NCBI RefSeq assembly: GCF_008868125.1
Contig: NZ_WAAQ01000001.1
Span: 1,860,001 to 1,924,000 of the forward strand
Reading direction: 5' to 3'
From: Microbacterium maritypicum
Lineage (GTDB): Bacteria > Actinomycetota > Actinomycetes > Actinomycetales > Microbacteriaceae
Length of the DNA stretch: 64,000 nucleotides
Made by a program: the position numbers and the translations under genes. This document shows positions 25,746 through 32,951 of this stretch, in pieces; positions within the stretch are counted from its first letter, which is position 1; the number at the start of each line of letters is the position of its first letter. Under the pieces are notes generated by a model. It saw only the letters and a program-made list of their open reading frames with translations, was not told the DNA's origin and searched no databases.

Positions 25746-26245
25746 CACTGCTTCCCATCGAATGCGTCGAGCAGTGCTCGATAGGCGGACTGGATCGCAA
25801 CGGACGCGATGCGCGGGATCGACGCGCGTGCGGCCGGGTAGACCACGTTGCCGCCGCGACGCGGGGCGCCGAACACGTTCCCGAGCCGGCGCTTGTACGG
25901 CTTGCCCTTCCGGGAGCGCTGCTCGATCTGCTTGTCGGGATTGCCGCCGAACTCCGCGCCGAATGCGACCGTGGGCACGGGCGTGCCGGACGACAGCTTC
26001 CCGACCCCGCCAGAGCGGAGGTAGATGTTCCGGGTGGCGACGCCGACCCGGGCCGTGTTCACGAGAGCCCGCTGCTGCAGGCGCGTCGTGGCACGGTCCC
26101 GGGTCTCTTCGAACCAGATGGGCTCTGCTTCCTTGCGCATGTACGTGGTGACACTCTTGCGCGCCTCCGCGGGTACTGCCCGCAGAGCGATGAGCAGATC
26201 CCGCAGAGGCGAATCGACCAGAAGGCTGATCCGCCCAGTGGGCAT
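25745..26245 (-). CDS. Tail-module protein, HK97 gp10-like (possible tail completion/connector)
   Basis: 166 aa from ATG 26245, one base after the preceding stop; the frame is open further upstream but that part is shadow. N-terminal LVDSPLRDLLIALRAVPAEARKS, a helical stretch with WFEETRDRATTRLQQRA, then a VAFGAEFGGNPDKQIEQRSR loop and a basic C-terminus resemble gp10-like head-tail joining proteins. It occupies the place between major tail and tape measure where tail assembly chaperones normally lie, and I see no slippery frameshift site there. Assignment is tentative. Confidence 0.5.
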   Translation of the reverse strand: MPTGRISLLVDSPLRDLLIALRAVPAEARKSVTTYMRKEAEPIWFEETRDRATTRLQQRALVNTARVGVATRNIYLRSGGVGKLSSGTPVPTVAFGAEFGGNPDKQIEQRSRKGKPYKRRLGNVFGAPRRGGNVVYPAARASIPRIASVAIQSAYRALLDAFDGKQ

Positions 26246-26246
26246 G

Positions 26247-26654
26247 TCAGCCCCCGGCCGGGGGGATGACCGTAGGCTGGCCGACGACACCGAGCCCCTG
26301 AGAGACGCTGTGTCGACCGGTGTTGCCGCCGAAGGGCACGTCCTCCCAGCGGATGTTGCCGGAGCGGCCCTCTCCGCCATCCTGCGGGGTGTACGCGAAC
26401 GGGATGACGTTGCCAGCCATGACGGGCGACTTCCGCGACAGAGAGCCGTCCGTGATGTGGTCCTGGTGGAACTCGATGTTCGCGACCCAGGTCGGCTTGC
26501 CGATGAAGATCTGCACGTCGCCGGAGATGTCGACGACGGTCTCTCGCGGCGTCGTCGGGACGAGGCCGAAGGCGGTGACACCGAACTGGGTGTCGCCGTC
26601 GAGGACGATGGTTCCGGCCTGCCCGATGTAGGCCTTGTTGGTGATGTTCGACAT
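26247..26654 (-). CDS. Major tail protein (probable)
   Basis: 135 aa from ATG 26654 with AAGGAG upstream. A beta-rich sequence (GQAGTIVLDGDTQFGVTAFG; TVVDISGDVQIFIGKP) and a position after the connector genes and two genes before the tape measure fit a tail tube monomer. It is small for that role but short tail tube proteins occur. No catalytic features. Confidence comes mainly from synteny. Confidence 0.6.
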   Translation of the reverse strand: MSNITNKAYIGQAGTIVLDGDTQFGVTAFGLVPTTPRETVVDISGDVQIFIGKPTWVANIEFHQDHITDGSLSRKSPVMAGNVIPFAYTPQDGGEGRSGNIRWEDVPFGGNTGRHSVSQGLGVVGQPTVIPPAGG

Positions 26655-26656
26655 GA

Positions 26657-27055
26657 CTACTGCTCCTTGGATTCGGTGAGGACGATGGTGTGGACGCGCC
26701 AGACCCATTGGCCCGCGGTGAGACGCTGCTTCTCGGCAGTCGACCAGTACATGTCGGACTGGACGTCGATCACCTGCACGAGGGTAAGGGCGAGCTGATC
26801 GACATCGTCCTCACCGCCACCTTCAGCGGTCTTCGGCGAGCCGAGCACGATGTCGACCGCGGCGCCGACCTGCCCTGTCCCGAGCGTCTGCCCTTCCGGG
26901 GCGGACTCAAGTCGGGTGAATTCGAACGTGACCAGCGGCGAGCGGTACTCGGTGGGCGGCTGACTGAGGTGCTCCTCGATCGACCAATGGTCCGGGAGCG
27001 CGGGCGCGAGGCGGGCCTTCAGCGCAGAGCGCACTCCGGCGATGTCAGAAAACAC
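26657..27055 (-). CDS. Tail terminator / head-tail joining protein
   Basis: 132 aa from GTG 27055 (GGGAG six bases upstream); overlaps the end of the previous gene by 11 bp. An alpha-beta sequence with the layout of tail terminator proteins: an N-terminal helix (IAGVRSALKARLAPAL), a proline-containing strand (DHWSIEEHLSQPPTEY), a beta strand block (SPLVTFEFTRLESAPEG), then a long central helix with VDIVLGS, and an amphipathic C-terminus. These cap the tail tube and join it to the head. Assignment by size and position. Confidence 0.55.
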   Translation of the reverse strand: MFSDIAGVRSALKARLAPALPDHWSIEEHLSQPPTEYRSPLVTFEFTRLESAPEGQTLGTGQVGAAVDIVLGSPKTAEGGGEDDVDQLALTLVQVIDVQSDMYWSTAEKQRLTAGQWVWRVHTIVLTESKEQ

Positions 27056-27461
27056 GAGCAACTCCCGACTGCGGGCGGATGATCTTCTGGATCTCCCGAG
27101 ACAGCGGCCGCGGCACGAAAGCGAACCCGTCCGGGCCGCTCGTGTCGCCGACGATCCGGCCGGCGTTGAACAAGTTCTTCGCCTGCTGCAACTGGGCGAA
27201 GACGTACCGGGCGGGGGTTCCCGGGTCGACTTCGCCCAGCGCGGCCACGACCATCGAGATCGTGGCCGCGGGGTATCCGAGCACGGTGAGCAGGCGGGTG
27301 ACCTGCTCACCGTTGGTCTCGGCCGTGGCGTACTCCAGCACGTCACCGCGCGCGACCTCAAGGAGCGTCTCGCACAGCTCCGGGTCGATCGCGCCCGCGT
27401 CGGACCAGGCATCTTCGAGACGATCCCGAGACGCCTGGTCCGACGCGCTGTACCACTCCAT
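27045..27461 (-). CDS. Head-tail connector protein
   Basis: 138 aa, ATG two bases after the capsid stop. Mostly helical: EWYSASDQASRDRLEDAWSD, then LCETLLEVARGDVLEYA and QVTRLLTVLGYPAATISMV. The acidic helical start and position straight after the major capsid protein match gp6-type adaptor proteins that attach beneath the portal. No enzyme motif. The 3' end overlaps the next gene by 11 bp. Confidence 0.6.
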   Translation of the reverse strand: MEWYSASDQASRDRLEDAWSDAGAIDPELCETLLEVARGDVLEYATAETNGEQVTRLLTVLGYPAATISMVVAALGEVDPGTPARYVFAQLQQAKNLFNAGRIVGDTSGPDGFAFVPRPLSREIQKIIRPQSGVARVF

Positions 27462-27463
27462 GA

Positions 27464-29176
27464 TCAGGCCGCGGTGCCGATGAAGACGGTGGCCTCAGGG
27501 CGGACGACGAACGTCTCCAGGAAGCCGACCGTGGCGCGGTCGACGCCGAACTTCGCGACGTTGAGGGCGTCGATCTGGATCGGGGTCTCGCCGAGCTCCT
27601 TGAACTCGATGGCGTTCTTCGCTCCGGCCATGACCTGCGGGTCGGTCGCCTTCGTGCCGATGAACGCCGACTGCGGCGCCTTGCGGACGATGATCTTGCC
27701 GTCGACGTCCGCCTCGCCCGTGCCGACACCGACAGCGAGAGTGACGAACTCCGGCAGGAGATCCTTCGGCGTGAAGATGAGCTGGGACCACAGGACCGGG
27801 TTGACGACAGCCCAGGCCGGGTCGTCGTTTGCGTCGGAGATGGCCTCGAGCGCCTGGATGAGCTGGACCACACCCGGGTAGTACGCGGAGTTCGCGGGGG
27901 TGCCGGCAGGCAGCGAGCCGGGTGCCACCATGCGGGAGAGCGCTGCGCCCGTGTCGCGGGAGGCGACGCGGAACATGGTGGCGAGAGCCTCCATATCGGT
28001 GACCTTCGCGTAGGAGTTCGCGACGCCCTTCCAGAAGGACTCCAAGACCTCAGCACCGCCGGAGAGGTAGGTCCACTCCGCGGCGACATCGGCGGCGTAG
28101 CCAAAGCTGTCGCGGGTGCTCTCGCGCTTGGAGGTCGTGGCAGAACCAGTCGGGAGCTCCGTCTTCTCGCCTGTGCGCTTCTGCACCAGGTCCTCGGTGC
28201 CGTCGAGGCGGAATCCCGCGCGGCCGCCGAGGTCGATGGGACCGAAGGTGTGGTTGTTGAGCGGGAGGTACTTGCGCACGTACTCCTTGCCCTGCCACAG
28301 CTTGCCGACCCAGTTCGGCTGGATCACGCCAGCGGCGGGCAGTGCGCCGTCCCCGGCGGTCTTGATGTCGGCGAGGGCGAACAGGGCGCTCTCATTGTCC
28401 TCGAGCTGGACGCCGGCCTTCACCGCTGCCATTGCCGTGAACACGGCGTGGAGGTCCACGTCCTTGGCGGGCGGCGCGACGTTGGGCGTCACGAGCGGAG
28501 CGGGGGTCTGGCCCGCGGCGGATGCAGTCATGTTCTCCTCCTCAGGAGCGTTGGGGTTCTCCTCGTCCGCGGGCGCGGAGTCGGTGATCTTGGTGACGGT
28601 GGTCTCTCGCTTCGACGTCTCGACGCGACGCCACTTCACGCCCTCGTCGTCCGTGAACTCGGTCACGTACTCCGAGCTGCTCGACGACTCCGGGGCGGTG
28701 TACTCGTCGGACGAGGGAACCTCCTCCGTGAACTCGGCGCTCACGCCCGGGGCGAGGGAGAACAGAGCGGCCGATGCGAAGGCGGCCGCATCGCACACGG
28801 TGGCTCCGGTCAGGCGGGAGCGGACGGCGTTGGCACCGTTGCGCACCAGCGAGCCCAGCTCCGCCGACAGCTTCCGCTTCGTCCCGGACGCGAGGAACGC
28901 GTCGCCTTCGTCGGTCGTCGCGATGGTGAACTCGGCGACGACTCCGGCTTCCGTGACCTCCAGCGAGGTGGCGCGGCCGATGGGGTTGAAGCGGTCGTGC
29001 TCGACGTTCAGGGTCACGATCGACGGGTCACGCGGGATGGTGACGCTCCCGGCGCTGAACATCGTCGGGGGTGTGTTGCTGCTGCTCGGGCTGGACAGCT
29101 CCCCGAACGGGAGCAGCAGCCCCTTCACGGTGCGAGAGTTGGCGACGCGGGAAAACAGGCCCGCCTCGTCGGTCAC
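27464..29176 (-). CDS. Capsid maturation protease fused to major capsid protein
   Basis: 570 aa from GTG 29176, which overlaps the preceding TGA (GTGA). Residues 1-150: HK97-type prohead protease (S78-like) with His60 in LNVEHDRFNPIGRATS and Ser104 in KRKLSAELGSL as likely catalytic residues. Residues 150-215: acidic, Ser/Glu-rich segment that could act as scaffold/delta domain. Residues 216-570: HK97-fold major capsid protein (WQGKEYVRKYLPL, FKELGETPIQIDALNVAKFG). In most phages the protease and capsid genes are separate. A strong internal ribosome site at the junction suggests free capsid protein is also made. Confidence 0.88.
   Translation of the reverse strand: MTDEAGLFSRVANSRTVKGLLLPFGELSSPSSSNTPPTMFSAGSVTIPRDPSIVTLNVEHDRFNPIGRATSLEVTEAGVVAEFTIATTDEGDAFLASGTKRKLSAELGSLVRNGANAVRSRLTGATVCDAAAFASAALFSLAPGVSAEFTEEVPSSDEYTAPESSSSSEYVTEFTDDEGVKWRRVETSKRETTVTKITDSAPADEENPNAPEEENMTASAAGQTPAPLVTPNVAPPAKDVDLHAVFTAMAAVKAGVQLEDNESALFALADIKTAGDGALPAAGVIQPNWVGKLWQGKEYVRKYLPLNNHTFGPIDLGGRAGFRLDGTEDLVQKRTGEKTELPTGSATTSKRESTRDSFGYAADVAAEWTYLSGGAEVLESFWKGVANSYAKVTDMEALATMFRVASRDTGAALSRMVAPGSLPAGTPANSAYYPGVVQLIQALEAISDANDDPAWAVVNPVLWSQLIFTPKDLLPEFVTLAVGVGTGEADVDGKIIVRKAPQSAFIGTKATDPQVMAGAKNAIEFKELGETPIQIDALNVAKFGVDRATVGFLETFVVRPEATVFIGTAA
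28531..28543 (-). promoter_or_regulatory. Internal ribosome binding site and ATG at the protease-capsid junction
   Basis: On the minus strand the sequence GAGGAGGAGAAC precedes an in-frame ATG at 28531 (codon 216 of the fusion). AGGAGG with six bases to ATG is as good as any start in the prophage. Initiation here would give a 355-aa free major capsid protein from the same message as the full-length fusion. Confidence 0.6.
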
Positions 29177-29448
29177 TGGAACACCGCCTTGTTGGCCCAC
29201 ATCAGCGCCTCTTCGAGCGCGGTGAGGGAGAGCGACTTGTACCGGCTGTCGGGAAGCTGGCTGATCTGCTCCGCGGCGGCGGTGATCGCGCCGGCGTTCT
29301 GTCGGACGATGGCGACCTGGTCGTGCGAGGGGGCAGCGCTCGTCGCCGCGGTGACGAACCGGGAGGCCAGCTCAGGCGGCAGCGTGGCCGGCGTCTCGCC
29401 GGGCTTTTCGTCAGATGCGGGCGCCGGGGTGTTGGTCTTGTCGGACAT
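29173..29448 (-). CDS. Acb2/Tad1-hairpin-like small protein (candidate anti-CBASS cyclic-nucleotide sponge)
   Basis: 91 aa from ATG 29448, one base after the portal stop. Residues 1-25 are a disordered Pro/Ser/Thr leader; residues 35-91 form two predicted helices, the second reading SRYKSLSLTALEEALMWAN. The pattern (P-x-S-R-x-K-S-L-x-L-T-x-L-E-E-A-x-M-W-A-N-x-A) matches, as I recall it, the conserved hairpin of Acb2-type phage proteins that bind cyclic oligonucleotides and disarm CBASS. Alternative: a small scaffold or decoration protein, given its place between portal and capsid. Its stop overlaps the fusion gene's GTG. Recognition is from memory, without a profile search. Confidence 0.6.
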   Translation of the reverse strand: MSDKTNTPAPASDEKPGETPATLPPELASRFVTAATSAAPSHDQVAIVRQNAGAITAAAEQISQLPDSRYKSLSLTALEEALMWANKAVFQ

Positions 29449-29449
29449 G

Positions 29450-30556
29450 TCAGTTCTCCTTGATGGTGGAGGACGCGCTGTCGCCCGCCTCCGGATCGAT
29501 GGACAGCGGGGCGGGTACTGCAAACGCGGAGGCATCGGCGCGGACCTCTGCGCCCTCACCCACGACGACGTCAGCGGACAGTGCAGCAGCGATCGCGATG
29601 GCGTACTCCGACGACCCGAAGGTCCACAGGTCGGAGGTCTCGCCGTTCACGTTCTGGTACTGGACGTTTCCGCCCGACCCTCCGCCCTCCTTGGACGCGC
29701 CGACGAAATTCAGCGGGACGCCGGTGTGCATGGCGAGGTCGATGCGGACGGAGTTCTTCGCCTCCTCGAACAGGTCCAGCGAGCCCGAGGTGCCGCGCTC
29801 CTTGACCTCGATGTAGGTCGGGGTAACGGAGATCGAGGACTTGTTGCGGCCCTCCTTGTAGTTCGCGATGAGCTTCTGTGTCTCCTCGCGCTCCATGCCA
29901 TCGAAGGCCGGGTCGGTAATGTGCAACTCGGTCGCGGCGGGCGGGCTGTCCAGGCGCGCCTGCCGCGCGATCTCGATCTTCCGCGCCTGCCGGATCGAGT
30001 CGATGCCATCGACGAGGAGGCCGGAGCTACCCAGCGGGACGACGACCGCACGCATCCGATACGCGGCCGGGACGCTCTTATCGATGACGACGGACTGCGT
30101 CTCCGGGTCGACCGACCACAGATTCCGGGGAATGGTGATCCAGTCGTAGACGAGCTGAGGATCCGAGGTGTCCAGCCAGCACCCGAGCACGCCGAAGCCC
30201 TCGAAGTACAACTCCTCGACGAGCTGCTTCACGGCGAGCCACCGCGACATTCCGGGGTACTCGCAGGAGCTGACCCAGTGCGGCTGATCCTCGGTGCGGG
30301 CGGCGGGCGTGCCCGCGACGTACTTCTCGAACCGCAACTTGGTCACGAGCGACTGATGCGCAGCCAGCGCGCGGCGAACCTCAGGCACGCGGCGCGCGAC
30401 AGCCCGGTTGACCGCCTCGCCGGGGAGCTGTCCGAAGTAGTCGCCGACGATCGCCTGCGCGAGGTGGTCACCGGAGTACGGCGAAGCGAGCATCGGGGGT
30501 GCGGCCTGAGTCAGCCGCCTGCCGCCGGTGAGGAAGTTGTAGAGCCCCAACGTCAC
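29450..30556 (-). CDS. Phage portal protein
   Basis: 368 aa from GTG 30556; a TTG two codons later (30550) has better spacing to GGGGAG and could be the real start. Portal features: an N-terminal helix block, the WLAVKQLVEELYFEGFGVL stem-like region, YDWITIPRNLWSVDPE, and IDLAMHTGVPLNFVGASKEG near the C-terminus, where portals carry a similar GVP motif. Forms the dodecameric DNA gate at the head vertex. It is short for a portal, in line with the compact genome. A 96-bp gap with a repeated element lies upstream. Confidence 0.85.
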   Translation of the reverse strand: MTLGLYNFLTGGRRLTQAAPPMLASPYSGDHLAQAIVGDYFGQLPGEAVNRAVARRVPEVRRALAAHQSLVTKLRFEKYVAGTPAARTEDQPHWVSSCEYPGMSRWLAVKQLVEELYFEGFGVLGCWLDTSDPQLVYDWITIPRNLWSVDPETQSVVIDKSVPAAYRMRAVVVPLGSSGLLVDGIDSIRQARKIEIARQARLDSPPAATELHITDPAFDGMEREETQKLIANYKEGRNKSSISVTPTYIEVKERGTSGSLDLFEEAKNSVRIDLAMHTGVPLNFVGASKEGGGSGGNVQYQNVNGETSDLWTFGSSEYAIAIAAALSADVVVGEGAEVRADASAFAVPAPLSIDPEAGDSASSTIKEN

Positions 30557-30593
30557 TCCCCGGTCTCTGAATGCTTCGCGATCACGCGCTCAA

Positions 30594-30633
30594 GCTAGCA
30601 TGCCGATTTATCCTTAAGCGGATTATTTGGCAT
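30594..30633. promoter_or_regulatory. Operator-like repeat in terminase-portal gap
   Basis: GCTAGCATGCCGAT at 30594-30607 is an exact 14-bp copy of 35514-35527 next to the repressor start. TTTGGCAT (30626-30633) is likewise shared with 35431-35438. The shared half-site ATGCCRAW appears in inverted orientation in both places. The gap (30557-30652) is also AT-richer than its surroundings. A stoperator- or operator-like role is inferred. Confidence 0.5.
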
Positions 30634-30652
30634 CTTCGGCGTGTCGCGAGCG

Positions 30653-32275
30653 TCATCCGAAGGTGATGGCGTCGGCGATGTTGCCGCGCTCGCGCTCGTC
30701 AGCGAGGAACCGCAGCGCGAGGGCGCACGCCTCCAGCGGTGTCACGTCGGCCTCCGGGTCGCTCTTCGGTGGACCGAACCGGAACGTGCCGTAGTTCCCG
30801 AACGCCTGGCGTGTGGCCGTGCGCGCCGCCCGCTCCAGCTCGGGATGGTGGAAGATCACGAGGTCGTCGTCCTCCAACGCCTTCAGGAATCCCACCGTGG
30901 ACCCAGGGATGTCGGCCGTGACGGTCGGCTTCATCACGATCCGCGGCCGCGCGGTGGCGATGCGTTTCTCCGCGATCTCCTCCGTGTAGCCGCGCTTGTC
31001 GTAGTGCAGCGTCGTGGGCCGGCGGCGGATCCGGGACAGCACCTCCCGTTCGAGGTTCGTCGTGCCGGGCTGCCACCACCACAGCGCGACGGCGCGCTTC
31101 ATCTTCCGGCCTTGTTCCCCCACGAGCTCGAGCGCATCCGTCACCAGGTCGCCGGGCTCCTGGTACTCCCATGCGATAGCGAGCGACGCGGCGTGGCCGA
31201 GGTGGTGGACCTTGAGAGCGGCCGAGAACTTCGCAGGCGGCGGCGGGAACTCGGAGCGACGCAATGCGCGCTCCAGGTGTGCGGGCGGGATCAGCACGTC
31301 GGCCGCGCCCTCGAACCCGAACTGCCCGCCGTACTCGATGAGGAAGTCATCGAGCGGCACCCGATCGTAGGAGCGCTTCGGGGCTCCCGCGAGCGTCGTG
31401 AACCCCATGCCGGGGTGGGTGCGCTCGATCCACTCCCGCATCCGTCCGCCCGTTGCACCCGTCTTCGGGTGCGGGAGATCCGGCTCCCAGGACACGAGCT
31501 CGGCGCGGTCGACGTTCTCGGGGATACCGTGCCATGCAACCGCGGCGTCGTCGTCGTGCAGCGTCTCCCAGAGGAGCTGCCCGGTGCGCCACTTCTGACC
31601 GGTCCCCGCGATCACGAACTGCGCACCCGGCTTCGTGTCCATCGTCGGGATGACGGCGCGCACGACGTCCGCGCCCTGCTCGACATCGGCCTCGCCACCC
31701 TCGTCACCGAAGGCGAAGTCGAACCCGCCCGATCGGAAGCCGTCACCGTTCGGCGTCGACACGACGAGCGTCGCGCCCGTGTGCTTGAACGTGAGCTGCT
31801 CGCTGCCCTTGCCGAGGTTGACGGCGATCGGGCTCTCGGACTTCGTCGGGTACAGCTTGTCGAGGTGCGCGACGATGTCCTCACGGAACCGGGCGCCGGC
31901 CTTCGCGCCCGTCGTGAACATCGTCCACCCGACGCGGTAGTCCTCCCGAGCCCAGCATCGCCCCATCATGACCGCCTGAACGGCGGTCGTCTTCGTCGAC
32001 CGGCGGGGCTCGAAGATGCCGTTCATGAACCGACCCGACGCGAGCAGGTCAGCGATGACGAGCTGCATAGGAGAGGGACCGCGCCCCCCGTCCCCTGCCC
32101 GCTGACGCTGATCGAGGCGGAGCAGCCGCGCCCCCTGGATGAACTCGCCCCGCGATTGCTCCGTGGTCGTCAGTGTGTCGAGGCGGATCGGCGTCAGATG
32201 GTCGATGCGCGAACGCCATTCGAGCCACGTCCCCTCGTCCCACAGGTCCGAGAGCGTAGGCAGTGCGGGAGTCAC
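30653..32275 (-). CDS. Phage terminase, large subunit
   Basis: 540 aa, GTG start with GGAGG five bases upstream. ATPase-nuclease that packages DNA. Visible: Walker A-like EPRRSTKTTAVQAVMMG, Walker B FDFAFGDEGGEADVEQG with acidic pair, and nuclease-domain acidic segments in the C-terminal half (ALWWWQPGTTNLEREVLS; HYDKRGYTEEIAEKRI). No small terminase subunit could be found upstream; the HNH gene occupies that place. HNH-terminase pairs are common in cos-type phages. Confidence 0.9.
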   Translation of the reverse strand: MTPALPTLSDLWDEGTWLEWRSRIDHLTPIRLDTLTTTEQSRGEFIQGARLLRLDQRQRAGDGGRGPSPMQLVIADLLASGRFMNGIFEPRRSTKTTAVQAVMMGRCWAREDYRVGWTMFTTGAKAGARFREDIVAHLDKLYPTKSESPIAVNLGKGSEQLTFKHTGATLVVSTPNGDGFRSGGFDFAFGDEGGEADVEQGADVVRAVIPTMDTKPGAQFVIAGTGQKWRTGQLLWETLHDDDAAVAWHGIPENVDRAELVSWEPDLPHPKTGATGGRMREWIERTHPGMGFTTLAGAPKRSYDRVPLDDFLIEYGGQFGFEGAADVLIPPAHLERALRRSEFPPPPAKFSAALKVHHLGHAASLAIAWEYQEPGDLVTDALELVGEQGRKMKRAVALWWWQPGTTNLEREVLSRIRRRPTTLHYDKRGYTEEIAEKRIATARPRIVMKPTVTADIPGSTVGFLKALEDDDLVIFHHPELERAARTATRQAFGNYGTFRFGPPKSDPEADVTPLEACALALRFLADERERGNIADAITFG

Positions 32276-32354
32276 GATGACCTCCAGTTCAGGGGGAGAA
32301 TGACGAGTTGGAGCCGAAGGCGGGGGTTGCTCGTCCGCTCAAAAAAAGACCGGA

Positions 32355-32675
32355 TCACCACGGCGCGAGCCCGTCCGACGACCTGCGTCGAGGCGGCGGG
32401 GCTGGTCGTGACGCGCGGCGAGCAGCGTTGGTGATCGCGGCACCGCGCCGGCCACCCTCCGATCGGTTGCTCTTCACGGTCTCGGGTGCGAGGTTCGCGA
32501 TGGAGTGACCGCCGTCCGGGTCGATGTGGCCCACGTCGAACGGGCGACCCGGCACGAGCATCCGACCGGTGCGCCAGCAGTACACGTCCTGCCCGAGACG
32601 CCACGACCGCCGCACCCGAGCACGCACGATCTTCGCGTTGCGGATGTACTCGGGGTCGCGGTGCTTGTCGGTCAC
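32355..32675 (-). CDS. HNH endonuclease
   Basis: 106 aa, GTG start with GGAG upstream. The motif FDVGHIDPDGGHSIANLAPE with a following KSNRSEGGRRGA is an HNH nuclease core (GHI-x-P, then N-L-x-P, then H/N). The N-terminus is basic and helical. In HK97-like phages, HNH proteins next to the terminase help make the specific cut at cos. The 79-bp gap to the terminase start holds no gene and might include cos; no site can be identified by eye. Confidence 0.85.
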   Translation of the reverse strand: MTDKHRDPEYIRNAKIVRARVRRSWRLGQDVYCWRTGRMLVPGRPFDVGHIDPDGGHSIANLAPETVKSNRSEGGRRGAAITNAARRASRPAPPPRRRSSDGLAPW

Positions 32676-32685
32676 GATGCTCTCC

Positions 32686-32939
32686 GGTCAGGGCGGTCAG
32701 GGCGGTCAGGGCTGTTGCTCTACTTCTCTTCTCTCTTCTCTTTACGTGAGAGTAAGTAGGAGATAGGGCTGACCGCCCTGACCAGCCCGCCCCCTGCCTG
32801 GGTTCGAGGGCTGACCACAGCCCTGACCAGACCCTGACCACAGCCCTGACCACCCCCATTCCATCGGCGAAGCTCAGTTGAATGTGGGGCGCGGGGAGCG
32901 GGCCAGGCCCGTTTGCCCTGACCGCGGTCAGCCCTGACC
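32686..32939. repeat. Iteron-like CCCTGACC repeats, probable phage replication origin
   Basis: The 276-bp gap 32676-32951 is non-coding and holds nine exact copies of the octamer CCCTGACC on either strand: as GGTCAGGG at 32686, 32695 and 32704 (9-bp period) and as CCCTGACC at 32776, 32821, 32832, 32844, 32916 and 32932, plus two GGGCTGACC. A pyrimidine/purine-skewed stretch (32713-32765, TTCTCTTCTCTCTTCTC then GAGAGTAAGTAGGAG) lies between the clusters and could be the unwinding element. Directly downstream of the helicase gene, as iteron origins often are. Confidence 0.6.
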
Positions 32940-32951
32940 AGCCCAGGACGC

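Noticed and set aside
32686..32712. Three 9-bp GGTCAGGGC repeats considered as a CRISPR array or coding repeat
   Set aside because: No spacers and the units are contiguous; they belong to a wider two-strand octamer cluster in a gap without a convincing gene.
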